The notes under the pieces: generated by a model
Seen by the model: only the letters and a program-made list of their open reading frames with translations
The model's database searches: none
Told to the model about the DNA's origin: nothing
Position numbers and translations under genes: made by a program
In this document: piece after piece, positions 5,625-6,455 of the stretch
Layout: every line of letters begins with the position of its first letter
Numbering within the stretch: the stretch's first letter is position 1
Assembly: GCA_016764115.1 (NCBI GenBank)
Contig: JAESSM010000216.1
Span: forward strand, 1-6,455
Direction of reading: 5' to 3'
Length of the DNA: 6,455 nucleotides
Source: Bacteroidia bacterium
GTDB lineage: Bacteria > Bacteroidota > Bacteroidia > JAESSM01 > NORP286

Positions 5625-6455
5625 TTATACAAATACGGAATTTGATTTACTAAGAGCCTCGTTAAATGCTTCCTGATCCAACCCAAGTTGTAAACCTTGA
5701 TTTACAAAGTAATCTATCATGTTTTCTGTGGGCATATTTCCAACCAATTCATCTTTTGCCATAGGACATCCACCTAATCCCTTAATAGCACCGTCAAATC
5801 GTTTACATCCATTGTTATATGCTGCCTCCACCTTTTCCTCCCATGAATCAGGAGTAGTATGCATATGAGCTCCAAATTCTATATTCGGAAATTGTGGAAT
5901 TAATTGACTGAATAAATAGGAAATGTTTTCAGGGTTTGAAACACCTACTGTATCTGCCAATGAAATTATTTTGATATCCATTTTGCTCATTCGCTCTATC
6001 CACCCACCAACCTCTACAATATTCCATGGATCACCATAAGGGTTGCCAAATGCCATAGATATATAAAGCACTAAGTCTTTATCATTTGCATGACAGATAT
6101 TTTGAATTTCTTCAACTGTAGACAAGGACTGTTCTATGGTTGAATTCGTATTCCTCAATTGAAAAGTTTCTGAAATTGAAAAAGGAAAACCCAAATATTT
6201 GATCTCACTAAAAGTTGCAGCATCTTCTGCACCTCTAACATTCGCAATTATAGCAAGTAATTTTGTATTTGTATCAGATAGATCAAGTTGGGAAATCACC
6301 TCTTTAGTATCAGCCATTTGAGGAATGGCTTTAGAGGAAACAAAGCTTCCAAAATCTATTGTATCAAAACCAATCTTTAAAAGTAAGTTTAGATAATCTA
6401 CTTTAACTTGAGTGGGTATAAAATTAGAAAAGCCCTGCATTGCATCACGCGGGCA
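5625..6455 (-). CDS. mvaB: Hydroxymethylglutaryl-CoA lyase, 5' end beyond the window
   Basis: This DRE-TIM-barrel lyase splits HMG-CoA into acetoacetate and acetyl-CoA, the last step of leucine breakdown. Counting from the internal Met at 6438-6440, the family signatures are FDTIDFGSFVS (25-35), the metal-binding His192 and His194 in GAHMH, the catalytic Cys225 in GLGGCPMAK, and Asn235 in VGN. The frame stays open past that Met to the edge and encodes CPRDA, so the run CPRDAMQGF contains the conserved Arg-Asp pair (the Asp is a metal ligand). The true start is therefore outside the window, probably 10-15 residues further, for a total near 285-290. The visible part ends at a normal C-terminus. 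Related DRE-TIM enzymes such as citramalate synthase are less likely because of the GLGGCP motif. The gene name follows the bacterial mvaB usage. Confidence 0.9.
   Translation of the reverse strand, partial: CPRDAMQGFSNFIPTQVKVDYLNLLLKIGFDTIDFGSFVSSKAIPQMADTKEVISQLDLSDTNTKLLAIIANVRGAEDAATFSEIKYLGFPFSISETFQLRNTNSTIEQSLSTVEEIQNICHANDKDLVLYISMAFGNPYGDPWNIVEVGGWIERMSKMDIKIISLADTVGVSNPENISYLFSQLIPQFPNIEFGAHMHTTPDSWEEKVEAAYNNGCKRFDGAIKGLGGCPMAKDELVGNMPTENMIDYFVNQGLQLGLDQEAFNEALSKSNSVFV

Overview
The window reads as chromosomal DNA of a member of the Bacteroidota, probably a marine or free-living Cytophagales-type bacterium. The grounds are strong AT-richness, no Shine-Dalgarno sequences in front of the genes, promoter-like TAnnTTTG motifs, secreted proteins whose signal peptides end in FGQ or FSQ, and protein families common in that phylum. 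The assignment is an inference from these traits, not from a database match.

Left part (1-1930) is an accessory region. A small secreted MORN-repeat protein gene on the minus strand (1-320) is broken by a one-base deletion and runs off the left edge. After a 338-base non-coding stretch come two REP-associated tyrosine transposases (RAYTs, Y1/HUH family), both on the plus strand. The first (659-1207) has an in-frame TAG at its tenth codon. The second (1319-1849) is intact. Each gene sits between its own pair of inverted palindromes, and the two pairs have unrelated sequences. The first pair is an exact 25-base inverted repeat (535-559 and 1215-1239). The second is a longer mirrored array of two hairpins on each side (1249-1301 and 1858-1909), with a compensatory base-pair change in the outer stem. 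The two units lie nine bases apart. This tandem pair of REPtron-like units is the most interesting part of the window.

Right part (1933-6455) is ordinary chromosomal content. On the minus strand are a branched-chain amino acid aminotransferase (ilvE) and, 120 bases upstream of it, a Ste24/CAAX-protease-like M48 membrane metallopeptidase. Divergent from the peptidase, with a 36-base gap, is a secreted leucine-rich-repeat protein on the plus strand. It converges on an HMG-CoA lyase gene on the minus strand that runs off the right edge, and the two stop codons are only two bases apart. IlvE carries out the first step of leucine, isoleucine and valine degradation (or the last step of their synthesis), and HMG-CoA lyase the last step of leucine degradation. 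The two genes are near each other but not in one operon.

No rRNA, tRNA, CRISPR array, riboswitch or clear intrinsic terminator was found.
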